Of a stretch of 5,067 nucleotides of DNA, positions 5,067-5,067 are shown one piece after another (position 1 is the stretch's first letter; the number at the start of each line of letters is the position of its first letter). A program made the translations under genes and the position numbers. The stretch spans positions 1-5,067 of the forward strand of contig JAUWTC010000243.1 in assembly GCA_030609785.1 (NCBI GenBank), written 5' to 3'. This stretch comes from Holophagae bacterium (GTDB taxonomy: Bacteria; Acidobacteriota; Thermoanaerobaculia; Thermoanaerobaculales; Sulfomarinibacteraceae). The notes under the pieces are model-generated. The model was given only the letters and a program-made list of their open reading frames with translations, searched no databases and was not told the origin of the DNA.

Positions 5067-5067
5067 C

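Overview
The window is a GC-rich bacterial segment. Its main content is a complete or nearly complete de novo NAD biosynthesis operon on the minus strand: nadA (4146-5066), nadB (2554-4143) and nadC (1695-2546). Together these convert L-aspartate and dihydroxyacetone phosphate to nicotinate mononucleotide: NadB makes iminoaspartate, NadA condenses it to quinolinate, and NadC phosphoribosylates quinolinate. Spacing is very tight (2 nt between nadA and nadB, 7 nt between nadB and the preferred nadC start), which points to one mRNA with translational coupling. The promoter and any NAD-responsive regulator site would lie beyond position 5067.

Downstream of nadC is a 310-nt gene-free stretch (1385-1694) filled with low-complexity sequence in three blocks: degenerate CGGNNN hexamers, degenerate CTGNNN hexamers, and a clean in-phase array of ten heptamers that abuts the nadC stop codon. 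After it comes a minus-strand orphan gene (659-1384) for a 241-residue protein with one N-terminal membrane segment. This gene is visibly less GC-rich than the nad genes and I do not recognise its family.

At the left edge is the 3' end of a plus-strand gene (1-357). Its product resembles the C-terminal part of a von Willebrand factor A (VWA) domain protein of the kind common in Acidobacteriota. It converges on the orphan gene. The 301-nt space between the two stops (358-658) holds a chain of closely spaced inverted repeats, including two stems of about 14 bp. It reads as an RNA-structure or repeat element rather than as coding sequence.

The VWA-like tail, the high GC and the hexamer/heptamer intergenic repeats fit an Acidobacteriota-type genome, but this is inference and the window holds no rRNA or other marker to settle it. 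The nad operon is ordinary core metabolism. The unexplained content is in the two non-coding stretches and the orphan gene between them.
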